From positions 28,078,886 through 28,142,885 of the forward strand of contig NC_086374.1 of NCBI RefSeq assembly GCF_036588685.1: a stretch of DNA of 64,000 nucleotides, written 5' to 3'. Origin of the DNA: Mytilus trossulus. Taxonomy: Eukaryota; Mollusca; Bivalvia; Mytilida; Mytilidae. Made by a program: the position numbers and the translations under genes. The notes beneath the pieces were generated by a model. That model was not told where the DNA came from. It was given only the letters and a program-made list of their open reading frames with translations, and made no database searches. Every line of letters starts with the position of its first letter. Position 1 is the stretch's first letter. Below are positions 12,901 to 23,159 of this stretch, piece by piece.

Positions 12901-15900
12901 TACACATAACAGTAAATTGAAGTACAAGTATTCAGATTGTAGTCAACATTCAGTGTTTATATTTTACCGTAATGAGTATTTCACAAAGCTGTCCAAATTT
13001 GTCTAAAGCCTATTGAATTTCTTTTTGCTCAGATGAAAGTTTTACAAAGTATTTTTGATATATGCTCTATGAATACATTGTACTTTTGAATTTGAAAAAA
13101 ATACAGAACAAGTGTGTTTCATTGATTTAAAGAGGGTGAATAATAAGTGAAGGCCTGGAGCACAGAGTGAAAATAGAGTGATCAGTAAATGAATGGGAAT
13201 AGGAAATTAAATGTTGGAACCTAGAGTCAAGGGCAATTACTATGTCATTAACTGGTAATCAGAGGGGAATAAAAATCTGAAGAAAAAGGGAAACAAGCGA
13301 GAAGTGAAAACTTTGTTATTGCACATTCTTTTATTTTTATCATTTAATAATTTAATTTTGGATGTAACACGTCATCTGATTTTGTTATGAGCCCATAGAC
13401 ATAATTTAGTCATGTGACCGTGACGTCATCAATGTTTTTTCATGGTTTTCTACTGTTTAAAATGGAATTTAGAATTAAATTATAAGAAATGGCTGTAATA
13501 TTTTTTCTGTCTATTCGAAATAACATAAAAAATTTGGTGCACACTGTTTAATAACCCGCTACGCGAGTTATTCAGTGTGCACCAAATTTTTTATGTTATT
13601 TCGAATAGACATAAAAAATATTACAGTCATTCCTTAAATACTTGAAGCTCAATTAACACTTTGTAACCAATACATAAAGTTAAATAACAATTATAATACA
13701 AACTTTTATTTTGCTTAGACTTGGTATTGGTGATGACCAGAATACTAAAGATCCCAATGATGAAGTAAATGACTATCTACGTCGTGCTATAGATGCCAGG
13801 AGTATAGATAAACTCCGCTCAGATCATGTCAAATTCTTCTTTCTAACATTCCTAAAGACAGATTTAGAGGAAAAGGTACACATATATGTGATAAATACAT
13901 TTGCACTATTTTACATATTACATCACATTTATAATAAAGTCGTATGTTTGTATTTATAATGGCTTACTAAGCCACATAATAGGCCTGTAGTAGACCAGTC
14001 ATTTTACTCAAAGCTGAAATAGGTCTGAAATAGGTGAATAGTTTGAAGTCCCCTTTGTATGAAGAAATGTATGCATCACAGTATGATATTTATCAAAGGT
14101 ACCAGGATTTTAATATAAGGTGGTACCTAACACTACAGGGAGATAACTCTGTAAAATCAGCTAAACGTTTTAATTACGTTGTGTTGTTAAGGGAAAATCA
14201 AGCTTTTCAAAGATGAAAATAAGTTTTTGTCAAACTGCTATATAACCAGTGTAATTTTTCTACCAAAACGGTTGGTTCAAAATTTTTGAAATTTTGATAT
14301 TTTTGTTAAAGGGTCAAAGTAAATACAATGTCAAAAATTTAAGAAAATTAAACGAGCCAAATTAATTTTAGTGAAAGTGTTGGGTACCACCTTGATATGC
14401 CAGAAGCATGTTTCTTCTACATAAGACTCATCAGTGATACTCAGATCAAAATAGTGTAAAAGCCCAACAAGTATAAAGTTGAAGCTGTTATAGTGTGTAC
14501 GTCCTTTTAGGACTAAGTTGTTGATAAAAGCAGATCTTTATTAGTCTCAGTTTAATGAATTTATAACTTGCCTAGGCTAATGAAGATTTTAAAAGAGTCT
14601 TATTGACCCCATTTTCACCATTATTGGCCTTAAAGTTATTTGAACCTCAGGAACTCACACTTCACCAGCAAAGGTCCTTATACTGGTTGTCTAAAGCTAC
14701 AATGGCAAATACCAAGGTTTATAGGAATCAAATACAGTAGTAATGTTGAAAGTTATTCAGAATTTTTATGTACATTTGTTAATGAAGCAAGAATAACCAA
14801 TGATATTAGCCAATATATAGATATTTTATTTGTCTTTTCAGTATTGTAAAGTTCGAGACACAATGTTTACATCACATATTGGTTCCACACTGATCACTTT
14901 ACTATTTGTTTGCACCATACATTTAGTTATTTTACCACAGTAAGTAACATCACTCTAGTACGTGGGTCTCATTGGGTCTAAGCATGACACGGAATTGACG
15001 TTTTTTTGGTAAACGTGACACGTAAAAGTCAAATTATTGTGCTGTGAAAACAGGAGATGAAGTCTAGGGGGACAGAGGAAATTACAAAAAAATGAGAATT
15101 TCTTACATAAGCAGGATACTGGAATCTGACAAAACAGTAAGCGGGATCCAGGATCAGAACCACCTCCAATGAGACCCCCTAGTATGTTTATCAAATTGTC
15201 ACATGTATTAATGTTTTAAGTTATATTTATGTTTTATTGTGTAACTCAATTTATTTCTACTGAATGTAGAGAATGTTAGAAGTGTAAATATTTTAACATC
15301 TGAATTCAAGTTATTTTAATTCATTTATATATAAGTTGTGCCTAAATTTGAAATTATTTCACATTTTTCATATGACCACCAACATTTTTTGGGTTAGTTT
15401 AATGCAATGATGTTGTTGTCATTATTTGCATAGTCATCGCCAAAAGACACATTTGGTTTCTGGATAATAACTTTAGTTAAAGTGCATGGATCTTTATGAA
15501 ATTTTACTAGAAGGTTTAATATCACAAAAGGAAGATAGGGATTGGTTTAGGGGGTTAAAGTTTCAACAGTTTAAGATTTAGGGGTAAAAATGGGGCCAAA
15601 AACAAACATTTTTGTAGTTTCTGGACAATAACTTGTGTGTAAGTGAATGGATCTCTCTGAAATTGGACTACAAGGTTCCATTTTACAAGGGATATGCTGG
15701 GATTGAGTATGCCGGCAATTGCTCCAAACATGCAGGAATTGGGGGCAACAAAAAGTGCCAAAAAATAAGCACCACTAGTTTCTAGACAATCACTTGTGTT
15801 TAAGTGTATGGAGCTCTATAAAATTGTACTACAAGGTTCCATACCACAAAGGGAAGGCCGGAATTTAGTTTGAGGGTAATTACTCCAAAGACTGTTTTTG

Positions 15901-18900
15901 TTCTTTACCCAATTATTTTTTGGAGGTTCATGTTCTTTTTCTTCAAAATTTTGGGTATTTCATTTTTTTTTAAGTTTCAAGGAGAAATCTGCAATTGCAC
16001 AGTATTGCTCAATAAATCATTAAGATCTTTGTCCACATTAACATTTTAGTTCGTGAGTTATGTCCCTTAATAAGGCAATATGCTAGCCTGGACATCATCT
16101 GTGTCCTGATGGGACACATTCCCCATTTATTTATTTTTTAAAGTTCTATAAAAAAAAACAGTATTGCTTTGTATGATGTTTGACCAAATACTATTAATCT
16201 ATTTGCAGGTCTGTTGTAATGTTTGTAATATTTCCAATCGCCTGTCTAGCCATACTTGGTTTATTTTTTCTAATGTTATCAGAACCATTTTTGGTAAGTT
16301 AGTTCAATACATTATATTTTGGAGTACTATTATTGTTAAAATGATAAAATATATACTCTGCAGAACAAAGATGTAGAACATTTAAAGTTTCTGACCCATC
16401 TGTCTGTCACCTGAATAGAGTTTATCAAAACGTTTTAAAATGTTCAAAAATTAGAAAAAAGAATTCTAGATATAGGAAGATGTGGTGTGAGTGCCAATGA
16501 GACAACTCTCCATCCAAACAACAATTCAAAAATTAAACCATTACTATACAATAATATTTAACAGAAAAAAAAATGAGAACACTTAATTTTTTTCTTGAGA
16601 AAACCAAAATTTACAAATTCAAGTAACCAGAAACATGTAACTTTAGCTCAAACCATGAAAATTGATACCCACAATGAAATCACTTTAAAAAAAAAAAGAA
16701 GAAAAATGTTGAAAGTACAACAAATTTTCATACCTAAGATTTAAAACTTCAACAGTGAAACCCAATTTTTTTTTTTATATAAAATGGATGAAGACTTATT
16801 TTGAAGGCTTGAAATCTCACCATAAATTGAATATTTAAAATTTGATCAAGATGTATAACTAATAGCCTAGATTTGTCTTTGAAAGATTAACATGGCCGTA
16901 GACTGTATTGCTATCATCTATTTTTTTTAGTGGACACCAAGAAGAATCAAGGCTATAGCCAGAACAATAGCTGTGAATCATTGGTATAATCAAATTGTAG
17001 CTGTGATAGTCATCATATTTCTGTATTCTAGTGCCTTATTTCCTATGGTAAGTTAATCTTGACCTTTGATTGTTACCTAGTTTTCTTTTCTTTGGACCAA
17101 AGACCTCAAATCTTTCCAATTTTAATGGCAAATTAGAGATTTTACCCCATTTTCACAGTTCACTGAACATAGAAAATGATAGTGCAGGGGCATCTGTGTA
17201 CTTGGGACACATTCTTGTTTTATTACTAAATGAATGCTTTCTATATTTATTGTCAATTTTATTGTATTTTCAGGTGTCTGTACATCAGTATGATTTAAAA
17301 GAATGTCTTTCCACACATTTTGGTATTCCTGTATCATCAGTCAACCTAACACATCTAGACCAGGCCAATATCAGTCTTGGCATCGAGTATTCAATATGTA
17401 ATCCTCTAGATAAAACTTCACATTTTCCAGAGGTAAATATGATGTATTTATAACTAATTATGCCCAAAAGATCATGAGACCTATCACTGCTCATCTGTTA
17501 TAATAGATAATGTGTAACTTTAGAACATTCTGTCTATATATATTTTAACTGGTATTCTCATTATAACTGTACTGGAATGATACACAGAATTAGTTGACAT
17601 TTTCTATAGCAATACTAAGTATTGTGAGTAATTTATGTCTATGTGATTGAAATTTAGATCCAGAGTACAATGTACACACTTTTCTTACGTACTGCTCTGT
17701 TCTACTATCTGTTTTTAACAGTGGTTTTATTGTTATCTCACTGTCTTACACTAACTGTTTCTGAGTTATGAACCTTGATTGATTGTCATAATGTGATAAA
17801 AACAATTTTCTTTAAGATATTGTGTGGTCTATTTATTATTCAGTATGCACCATTTTTACATGTTGTTGGTGATGAGATGTTTCGAAATGTTTGTACAAGC
17901 CAATAGTGTTATGTTTTATTTCCCAGTACATATCATTTTGATTTCTGTTGATGATGATAACATAAGGTCTAAGAGCATGTTTTTTTTAATTTTTCAGTAT
18001 CTATCATTTTGTATGTTGTTAGTGATGATAGCATTAGGAGTGTTCATACAAGCCAGCAGTGTCCTGAAGTTATTGGTGTGGACTGTGATGGCATTCTTCC
18101 ACTTGTTACTGGTGGAAGTATTTTTTGTTGATCTCCTAAACAACAGAGATTTTCTTATTAGTGCTAACAGAGGGTAAGTTAATAAATAATCTGGACATTC
18201 AAATTTTGCAAACTTATAGAAACAGATTGTAAAACACAAAGCTGGGTAGTAATAATAGAGCCTATTATTCATAAACCCAAAGAAAATAAATGTATCTCAT
18301 GGTCATTACTATTGTATTACTCTGGTATTGCTCTAAAGTGAAAATACTACTATAAATTTGGTTCACCCAAAGCACTTTTCTGGATATACATACATTAGAA
18401 ACGGACAAATCCAAAAAAGTTGAAAGCCAGTGATGTGTTTTAAATACTTGTGGTGCCATGTGACCAATAATGACCCAATAAGAATAGGCGAAAAATGTAC
18501 CTAATGTCATCTTCACCTAAGAGACTTGGAATATTAGTATTTTAATAATGTCTAAATTTACCAACAAAGAATGTTAAAAATCCTGTTAGTACAAATTGAC
18601 TCATTACTGCTTTGATAATACCCTCGAAAATAAGCAGTCCACCAACAGTTGTATTGACTTAGTGGTTTAACTTTGCTATCTATTTTCCAGACAGAAAATA
18701 CATATAGCAAAGGTGCAGTATGATAGAATAGGTAATCACTAGGATTTTGTAGAAGAATAAGTAATCATTAGGGTATTCTAGTACTAGAAGAATAGGTTAT
18801 TGTAGAATGGGTAAGCACTTGGGTATAGTGGTAAACAAGGTAATCAATTACTGGGATATCGTAGAATGGGTATTCACACTGAAATTGTGATAGAAAAGAT

Positions 18901-21900
18901 AATAACTGGTATATTGTGATAGAAAAGGTAATCACTGGGAAATTGTGGTAGAATTTGCACAATCTATTTGTTTTACATTCAACTATGCTACAAGTTCTCC
19001 ACTATAGACACTAAATTGACTTTTAAAATTAGTAGCTGTAATTTTTTTTCATTTGTAGAATTATTAGCTGTGATACGTGTATGTTGTCTATTTCTAGTAT
19101 AAACACGTGGGATACGTTGACAGTGATACCTCTGAAATGGGAAATCATTTTGTTTTTGATTTTCTTTGTGGTTTTGCTATTTGTACACAGTCAACAGGTT
19201 GAAGCAACTGCAAGATTAGATTTCTTATGGAAAATTCAGGTATTTATAAGTAATGTATGAATATATGATAAATATTGGTTTTGTTGTAGTACCTTTTCTG
19301 TCTGTTTCAGATTCTACACTAACGTACATTTAAAAAATGGTTTGGCAATCAGTTATCAAAATTTACAGGCAGCATTAATATGGTTATTAGAGCTCTCGGT
19401 ATTATCAATGTATACCAGAGTGGCAAATGTATTCCAGGAAAGGGATTACAAAACAAAACATGTGCAAAAACCAACTCATAGTAATGACCGAAACTATTCT
19501 GTAAAATAATAGTTATCAAAGGTACCAGGATTATAATTTAGTACACATAGATAAATGTTATATTAAAACAAATTGTCCTAAATCCCAATCTACTGTTTAG
19601 GACAAACAGCTTTCATTTTAGGTCATGACTGGCAAAGAGGTCTGTTTCCGACCTGTGGTTACTAAACATTCACAAATTTTAAAAAAACATGCAACAAAAC
19701 ACATTAAAACCTGTCTCTCTCCAATCAATCAATCATTGTTTTTATTAAAGGCTACAGAAGAGAAAGAACAAATGGAAAGTTTACGAGCATACAATCTCAA
19801 ACTGATAGCAAATATATTACCTCTACATGTGGCTGAGAATTTCCTTAAAAATCAACACAAGAAAGATGAGGTAAATATGCCCTCGTGATTGTTTTATTTT
19901 TATATAAATGTTTACAGACTTGGACTTCTTTTAAACTGAATTTTACTATGCATATTGCTGTGTGTTTTTCTTTTTCTACATTTGCTAGAGGTATAGAGGG
20001 GAGGGTTGAGATCTCACCAAACATCCTTTACACTACCACATGTTTGAACTTGTCACAAGTCAGGAAAAATCACCTAATATAATTATATCTTAAAAGAAAA
20101 AAAAATTGAGATGTTAATGTAAGCTTTTACTTCTCATTAGTTTCCTGTGTTTGAAACCATTTTTAAATAGATAAGTAAATTTAACAAAAGACATATATGT
20201 TATAACCATTATAGAAGGGATATAACAATGATTGTATTTACTTACAGGATCTGTATCATTTAGATATAGATAACACAGGTATTATGTTTGCATCTATTGC
20301 CAACTTTAATGATTTCTACATTGAGTTAGAAGGCAACAATGAAGGAGTGGAATGTCTGAGGCTGTTAAATGAAATAATAGCTGATTTTGATGAGGTAAGA
20401 GTTATACTTTAGATCACACATATGTTTATATACCAAGTTCTATAAGATTGGTTTAGGTTTCTTCAATATACTCTTAGTGAGTATGCAAAACAAAACAGTT
20501 CTTTGATTAAGCCCTTCAATTATGTTGCTTTAGGGTTTAATAGTTACTATTCGTTTCCAATTTCTATACATAACTGGTTTAGAATTATTCTTATATTTGT
20601 TTCTATAACACTGATTTTCATGAGTAAATTATGTCCCTTTGATTCAGGACTGCAGTTAAGATAATAGATTAATATGTAAAATTTCATCAGATTTACACAA
20701 GTTTTTACCTTTTGTCAGTATAGCTTAAACTTTTGATAGCATTTTTCAGAAAATATACATTCATACCATTTCATTGATGCTTTATTTTGTGTTAAAAGGT
20801 TCCAGCAACACACTGGACTTTTGAGTTGAAAATGAAATAAGCGACCTTCAGTAGCTGCTCAGGTCACATGACTACTTTCACTTTTGATATAAACAAACTG
20901 TGAAAAATTAAAATGATATTTTAATGATTAACACTACTACCGCTGCTTAGAAATCTGTTTCTGGCAATATTGATTTAAAATTGTTTAAAAATAATATGCT
21001 TTTTTAACATATTTTTCTCGTAAAGTGCCTTAATATTACTGCGTAGTTATTGTTTATATTTTCAGATCATCAGTGAGGAGAGATTTAAATGTTTAGAAAA
21101 GATCAAAACAATAGGATCAAGTTACATGACAGCTTCAGGTTTAACTAAGGAAACAAACTATGCTGACATGAGACATATTGTAGCCCTGGCAGAGTTTGCC
21201 TTCTCACTCAGAGAACAACTCCAGTATGTCAATGAACATTCATTCAATAACTTCAAGTTAAGGATAGGTAAGTCTTAGATCATGTTTGTTAGACAAATAG
21301 GGTTATTAGCTTAAAAAATCCATTAAAAAGCTGAGCTTATAGTGTGAAGAAGTGTTATAATTTAGAATACATAAAGGGCAGTTACATGTTATAAAAGTTG
21401 AAAGTACAAATGATAAATTTCTCTTAATTTTTTTTTCTTTTCATCTTTTCATTAATTACTATGTTTAAACACACAAAGTTAATGCATTTATGACATAATG
21501 GTTTCAAATGATTGATAAAAAGTGATAGGTACTCAAGTTATGTTTACATGATTTACTCTTGAAAACTAATCCACAAAATTATTTTCATAAACACTGAATA
21601 ATTCTACTGTTTGTTAAAGTGAAAGTTCTATGAAAATCTCGGTGAAAATAATATAACTATACTTTTTGGGAAAAAAATATGTTTTTCATATAAAATATAC
21701 AGCAAGTGTACAAATAACTTACAAAAATTAATTTTTAGGTAAAGATTGCATGAAATGCAATCAAAACCTTATGGGACTGACTTGATATAAATGTGCCAAG
21801 CCTTATCACTACCTTTTTTGATACACAAAATATAGTGCATTGATCAAAACATTCTATTCATTCTATCCATGAACATTTTAAGAAATTTATGGATGTACTA

Positions 21901-23159
21901 TATGCTCAGATATTCAAGTCAGAACATATTACACTTGTCAAGAAGATTACATAACTTTTGCAAAGTGCAGGAATCTCATATCTGTTCTAAAAATAGAATG
22001 ATTTCATTGTTAACATCATCTTTAAAAATTTGGAGTTATCTTCCTTTGTCTAGAATTGCTGTTAAATTAACTACAAACAATGCAATAATTAATTTAACTT
22101 CCTACTGATAAATTGGTGCAGTCTTTACGGTACAGTTTCTTCAAGCACTTTGATAAAACTTAACTACTTAGAACTTATCTTCAATTGTAATATGACTTGT
22201 TTGTTTAGGCATGAACATAGGACCTATAGTGGCAGGTGTAATTGGTGCTAGGAAACCTCACTATGATATTTGGGGAAACAGTGTTAATGTGGCAAGTCGT
22301 ATGGATAGTACTGGTGTTCAGGATCGTATACAGGTAATACATCTGAAATTATTTTATGGATAAAAGTTTAGAAAAGGAAAAATTTAGTAAAACCAATTAG
22401 TTGTCAACCAACAGCACTAGTTTACCAAAAAAAATCTCCATGATTATGACCTTCAACAATGATCAAGCATTCAAACAAGAAAACAGCCTTTTTAATGTAC
22501 AAAAAATGAGTGAAAAACAAATATGTAACACAGCAACAATGCTTACTTCTGAATTATAGATCATATTTGTATAATCTCTTCCAGGTGGAGGAGGAGTGCA
22601 AAGTAGGTTTTTGACAACACACTGTATATTTGTTATAAATGTCATATCTTGCAATCAATATCAATTTTCAAAATAGAAACCAATGTGACCTGTAAGTGCA
22701 TAATCATTTGATAATACAGGAAACTTTTTAGAACTTCTTTATTATCCTATTTGGAAATGTGGTGCAGGAAACTTGGAAATACTGGATGTAGCAAACTTAC
22801 TAGAATTTTATTAAATTTATACAAAAGAGTCATTTCAGCAATACCTTAGAAAAGTTTGAAAATCAGTGCCAAATATTTAAGAGTTATGACCATTGGAAAT
22901 ATGATATATTAGAAATATTTCATTGTAAGTGCCCTCAAGCCTACATTTGTTGAAGGATTATTATTAATAACTGTTACTTGCATATATTTATAGAAAGTTA
23001 ATTTTTCTTTTGAAATAGGTCACCCAGGAAATACACAATATTTTACATAAGAAAGGGTATGTTCTTGAGTGTCGAGGAATTGTTAGGGTCAAAGGAAAGG
23101 GTGACATGACGACCTATTTTCTTACAGACAGGCCACCAGTAGCTTACAGTAAAGCATGA
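3099..23159 (+). CDS. ADCY5/6: Membrane adenylyl cyclase, AC5/AC6-like, complete 19-exon gene
   Basis: Converts ATP to cAMP at the plasma membrane downstream of heterotrimeric G proteins. Nineteen GT-AG exons join without a frame break to 1,151 residues plus stop, a normal family length. Order: cytosolic N-terminus (1-146), six-helix cassette M1 (about 147-302), C1a catalytic half (about 335-545), C1b linker (558-648), M2 (about 660-892), C2a (about 908-1147). Metal-binding aspartates are D380 (FADI) and D424 (GDCYYC). In C2, K1010, D1083, N1090, R1094 and K1130 sit at the spacing of the AC2 base, transition-state and phosphate residues, so the enzyme looks active. Phrases such as [20 protein letters not shown] and [11 protein letters not shown] place it with vertebrate AC5/AC6 rather than AC1, AC2, AC3 or AC8. 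The start ATG lies 2 bases after a splice acceptor, so at least one 5'-UTR exon lies upstream and the promoter is not identified. Spliced transcript not observed; exon ends are from consensus sites and frame. Confidence 0.96.
4915..5064 (+). CDS. ADCY5/6: Adenylyl cyclase exon 2 (helix 6 and signalling helix)
   Basis: Acceptor TTGTTGCAG, donor GTAAAA, phase 0 at both ends. Encodes residues 285-334: the sixth M1 helix, then [15 protein letters not shown], the coiled signalling helix that leads into C1a. Confidence 0.94.
5172..5370 (+). repeat. Short bivalve interspersed element (GATGTGGTATGAGTGCC family), intron 2 copy
   Basis: Begins GGAAGATGTGGTATGAGTGC and continues with TACGGCCTTCAATACGGAGC, as does the copy at 38150. 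Other copies or fragments are at 11055, 16471 (plus) and 1341, 11971, 30391, 40972 (minus). Likely SINE-like; no RNA polymerase III boxes identified here. Confidence 0.8.
6275..6370 (+). repeat. 3' end of a bivalve interspersed repeat
   Basis: CTGCTCTTTGGTCAGGTTGA then TGTCTCTTTGACATG and CATTTCCATTCTCAATTTTA, the characteristic end I associate with the repeat whose middle occurs at 2693 and 19905. The rest of intron 2 (5065-7778) shows no exon. Confidence 0.6.
7779..7900 (+). CDS. ADCY5/6: Adenylyl cyclase exon 3 (start of C1a)
   Basis: Encodes [17 protein letters not shown] and [13 protein letters not shown], the conserved entry to the first catalytic half. Donor GTCAGT after phase 2; the split codon is completed to Ser by the next exon. 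Confidence 0.95.
8097..8280 (+). repeat. Interspersed bivalve repeat, copy 2 (intron 3)
   Basis: GGCTAGAGGTACAAGGGAGG, GTTGAGATTACACAAAACA and GTGTGTTTATTTATTC match the copies at 2693 and 19905. Confidence 0.7.
9082..9321 (+). CDS. ADCY5/6: Adenylyl cyclase exon 4 (C1a metal site)
   Basis: Encodes residues 375-454 with both metal-binding aspartates, in FADICGFT (D380) and ILGDCYYC (D424), separated by 44 residues as in AC5. Also carries [20 protein letters not shown]. Donor GTAAGT, phase 2. Confidence 0.96.
9353..9499. mobile_element. MITE-like element with ATACTGTAAATTCAGAAAT inverted ends
   Basis: Left end ATACTGTAAATTCAGAAAT and right end ATTTCTGAATTTACAGTAT are perfect 19-bp inverted repeats, 147 bp in all. 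It begins 32 bp after the donor of adenylyl cyclase exon 4. A second member is at 56057-56267. No coding capacity. Confidence 0.85.
11055..11230 (+). repeat. Short bivalve interspersed element, intron 4 copy
   Basis: Starts GAAGATGTGGTATGATTGCC then AATGAGACAACTGTCCAC. A variant subfamily with a different body from the 5172 copy. The remainder of intron 4 (9322-11314) shows no exon. Confidence 0.75.
11315..11473 (+). CDS. ADCY5/6: Adenylyl cyclase exon 5 (C1a core)
   Basis: Encodes [20 protein letters not shown] and [20 protein letters not shown], near-identical to vertebrate AC5/AC6. Donor GTTAGT, phase 2. Confidence 0.96.
12168..12315 (+). CDS. ADCY5/6: Adenylyl cyclase exon 6 (end of C1a)
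   Basis: Encodes [22 protein letters not shown] and [12 protein letters not shown], the C-terminal end of C1a. Donor GTGAGG, phase 0. Confidence 0.95.
12725..12840 (+). CDS. ADCY5/6: Adenylyl cyclase exon 7 (C1b regulatory linker)
   Basis: Residues 558-595. Contains a basic cluster followed by serine (FRKKHSIG, S572), a basophilic-kinase-type site in the region where vertebrate AC5/AC6 carry a similar basic-Ser-Ile-Gly motif. Too divergent to call without its neighbours, but it is in frame with good splice sites on both sides. Confidence 0.9.
13484..13635. mobile_element. Foldback element in adenylyl cyclase intron 7
   Basis: Arms read TCTATTCGAAATAACATAAA on one side and its reverse complement on the other, joined by a short centre containing CCCGCTACGCGAG. 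Arms are about 70 bp and nearly perfect, so the transcript could form a long hairpin. Confidence 0.85.
13719..13875 (+). CDS. ADCY5/6: Adenylyl cyclase exon 8 (C1b, AC5/6 signature)
   Basis: Encodes [20 protein letters not shown] followed by [14 protein letters not shown], a stretch diagnostic for the AC5/AC6 class. Acceptor TTTGCTTAG, donor GTACAC, phase 0. Confidence 0.95.
14842..14939 (+). CDS. ADCY5/6: Adenylyl cyclase exon 9 (helix 7)
   Basis: Encodes [14 protein letters not shown] and a hydrophobic helix ending VILPQ. The donor GTAAGT uses the last G of the apparent CAG; phase 2. Confidence 0.9.
15420..15925 (+). repeat. Three imperfect tandem modules of about 162 bp, intron 9
   Basis: The phrase GTTTCTGGATAATAACTT or its variants recurs at about 15455, 15617 and 15779, each followed by a GGATC/GGAGC block and AAATTTTACTA-like text. 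Organisation and wording resemble the modules inside the 28288-30207 element, so this is probably a fragment of the same superfamily. Confidence 0.7.
16209..16293 (+). CDS. ADCY5/6: Adenylyl cyclase exon 10 (helix 8)
   Basis: Small 85-base exon encoding a single hydrophobic helix ([20 protein letters not shown]). Acceptor ATTTGCAG, donor GTAAGT, phase 0. Confidence 0.88.
16471..16545 (+). repeat. Truncated short bivalve element, intron 10
   Basis: TATAGGAAGATGTGGTGTGA then GTGCCAATGAGACAACTCTC; only the first 70-80 bp of the family are recognisable. Confidence 0.7.
16931..17047 (+). CDS. ADCY5/6: Adenylyl cyclase exon 11 (helix 9)
   Basis: Encodes [18 protein letters not shown], a basic intracellular loop, then a hydrophobic helix. 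Acceptor is a run of T then AG; donor GTAAGT, phase 0. Confidence 0.9.
17274..17432 (+). CDS. ADCY5/6: Adenylyl cyclase exon 12 (M2 extracellular loop)
   Basis: Residues 749-801. Cys-containing extracellular loop with two N-glycosylation sequons, NLT (N772) and NIS (N780), matching the glycosylated loop of vertebrate AC5/AC6. Donor GTAAAT, phase 0. Confidence 0.9.
17839..17976 (+). pseudogene. Two decayed tandem copies of the 5' part of adenylyl cyclase exon 13
   Basis: Copy A (about 17839-17912) has CAGTAT, ATGTTGTTGGTGATGA, GTACAAGCCAATAGTGTT, matching the exon's CAGTAT, ATGTTGTTAGTGATGA and ATACAAGCCAGCAGTGTC. Copy B (about 17920-17976) has CAGTACATATCATTTTGA and GATGATGATAACATAAGG, matching the same exon start. 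Both include the AG acceptor. Copy A has one extra base near its start, which puts a TAG in frame from its own acceptor. Neither has a recognisable donor, so they are read as decayed duplicates. Old mutually exclusive exons remain possible. Confidence 0.75.
17998..18173 (+). CDS. ADCY5/6: Adenylyl cyclase exon 13 (helices 10-11)
   Basis: Residues 802-859, two hydrophobic helices separated by QASSVLK. Acceptor TTTTTCAG, donor GTAAGT, phase 2. The upstream intron carries two decayed copies of its 5' part (17839-17976). Confidence 0.92.
18710..18962 (+). repeat. Degenerate tandem repeat around GTAGAATAGGTAATCACT, intron 13
   Basis: About seven diverged units of roughly 30-37 bp containing TAGAATAGGTAATCACTAGG or TAGAAAAGGTAATCACTGGG variants. 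No coding meaning. Confidence 0.65.
19098..19239 (+). CDS. ADCY5/6: Adenylyl cyclase exon 14 (helix 12 and second signalling helix)
   Basis: Encodes [13 protein letters not shown], a last hydrophobic helix, then [18 protein letters not shown], the coil entering C2. Donor GTATTT, phase 0. Confidence 0.93.
19751..19870 (+). CDS. ADCY5/6: Adenylyl cyclase exon 15 (start of C2)
   Basis: Encodes [20 protein letters not shown] then [12 protein letters not shown], the standard entry to C2a. Phase 0 at both ends. Confidence 0.95.
19905..20070 (+). repeat. Interspersed bivalve repeat, copy 3 (intron 15)
   Basis: ACAGACTTGGACTTCTTTTA, GAGGTATAGAGGGGAGGGTT and GAGATCTCACCAAACAT match the copies at 2693 and 8097. 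Confidence 0.7.
20248..20394 (+). CDS. ADCY5/6: Adenylyl cyclase exon 16 (C2a)
   Basis: Encodes [20 protein letters not shown] and [19 protein letters not shown]. As expected for C2a, the metal-site aspartate is replaced (FASI in place of FADI). Confidence 0.96.
21066..21267 (+). CDS. ADCY5/6: Adenylyl cyclase exon 17 (C2a, adenine-binding lysine)
   Basis: Encodes [15 protein letters not shown] with K1010 at the base-recognition position and a following Ser at the forskolin-pocket position, then [15 protein letters not shown]. Donor GTAAGT, phase 1. Confidence 0.96.
21760..22140 (+). repeat. Fragment related to the 28288-30207 element (intron 17)
   Basis: TGGAGTTATCTTCCTTTGTC, CTACTGATAAATTGG and the trailing text parallel TGGAGTTATCTTTCTTTGTC and CAACTGATAAATTTA near 29690-29790. 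The open frame across 21869-22108 is part of this repeat, not a gene. Confidence 0.55.
22209..22333 (+). CDS. ADCY5/6: Adenylyl cyclase exon 18 (C2a catalytic Asn/Arg)
   Basis: Encodes [20 protein letters not shown] and [13 protein letters not shown]1083, N1090 and R1094 are present at family spacing. Phase 1 in, 0 out. Confidence 0.97.
23019..23159 (+). CDS. ADCY5/6: Adenylyl cyclase exon 19 (C-terminus)
   Basis: Encodes [20 protein letters not shown] with K1130 at the phosphate-binding position, then a short tail ending YSKA and TGA at 23157-23159. Confidence 0.96.
   Translation, partial: VTQEIHNILHKKGYVLECRGIVRVKGKGDMTTYFLTDRPPVAYSKA

Noticed and set aside
17824..18177. Extended exon 13 starting upstream at 17824
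   Set aside because: Would add two degenerate copies of the same helix; the acceptor at 17996-17997 joins exon 12 in frame and gives the family sequence.
21869..22108. 79-residue open frame in adenylyl cyclase intron 17
   Set aside because: Coincides with a repeat fragment shared with 29680-29790.
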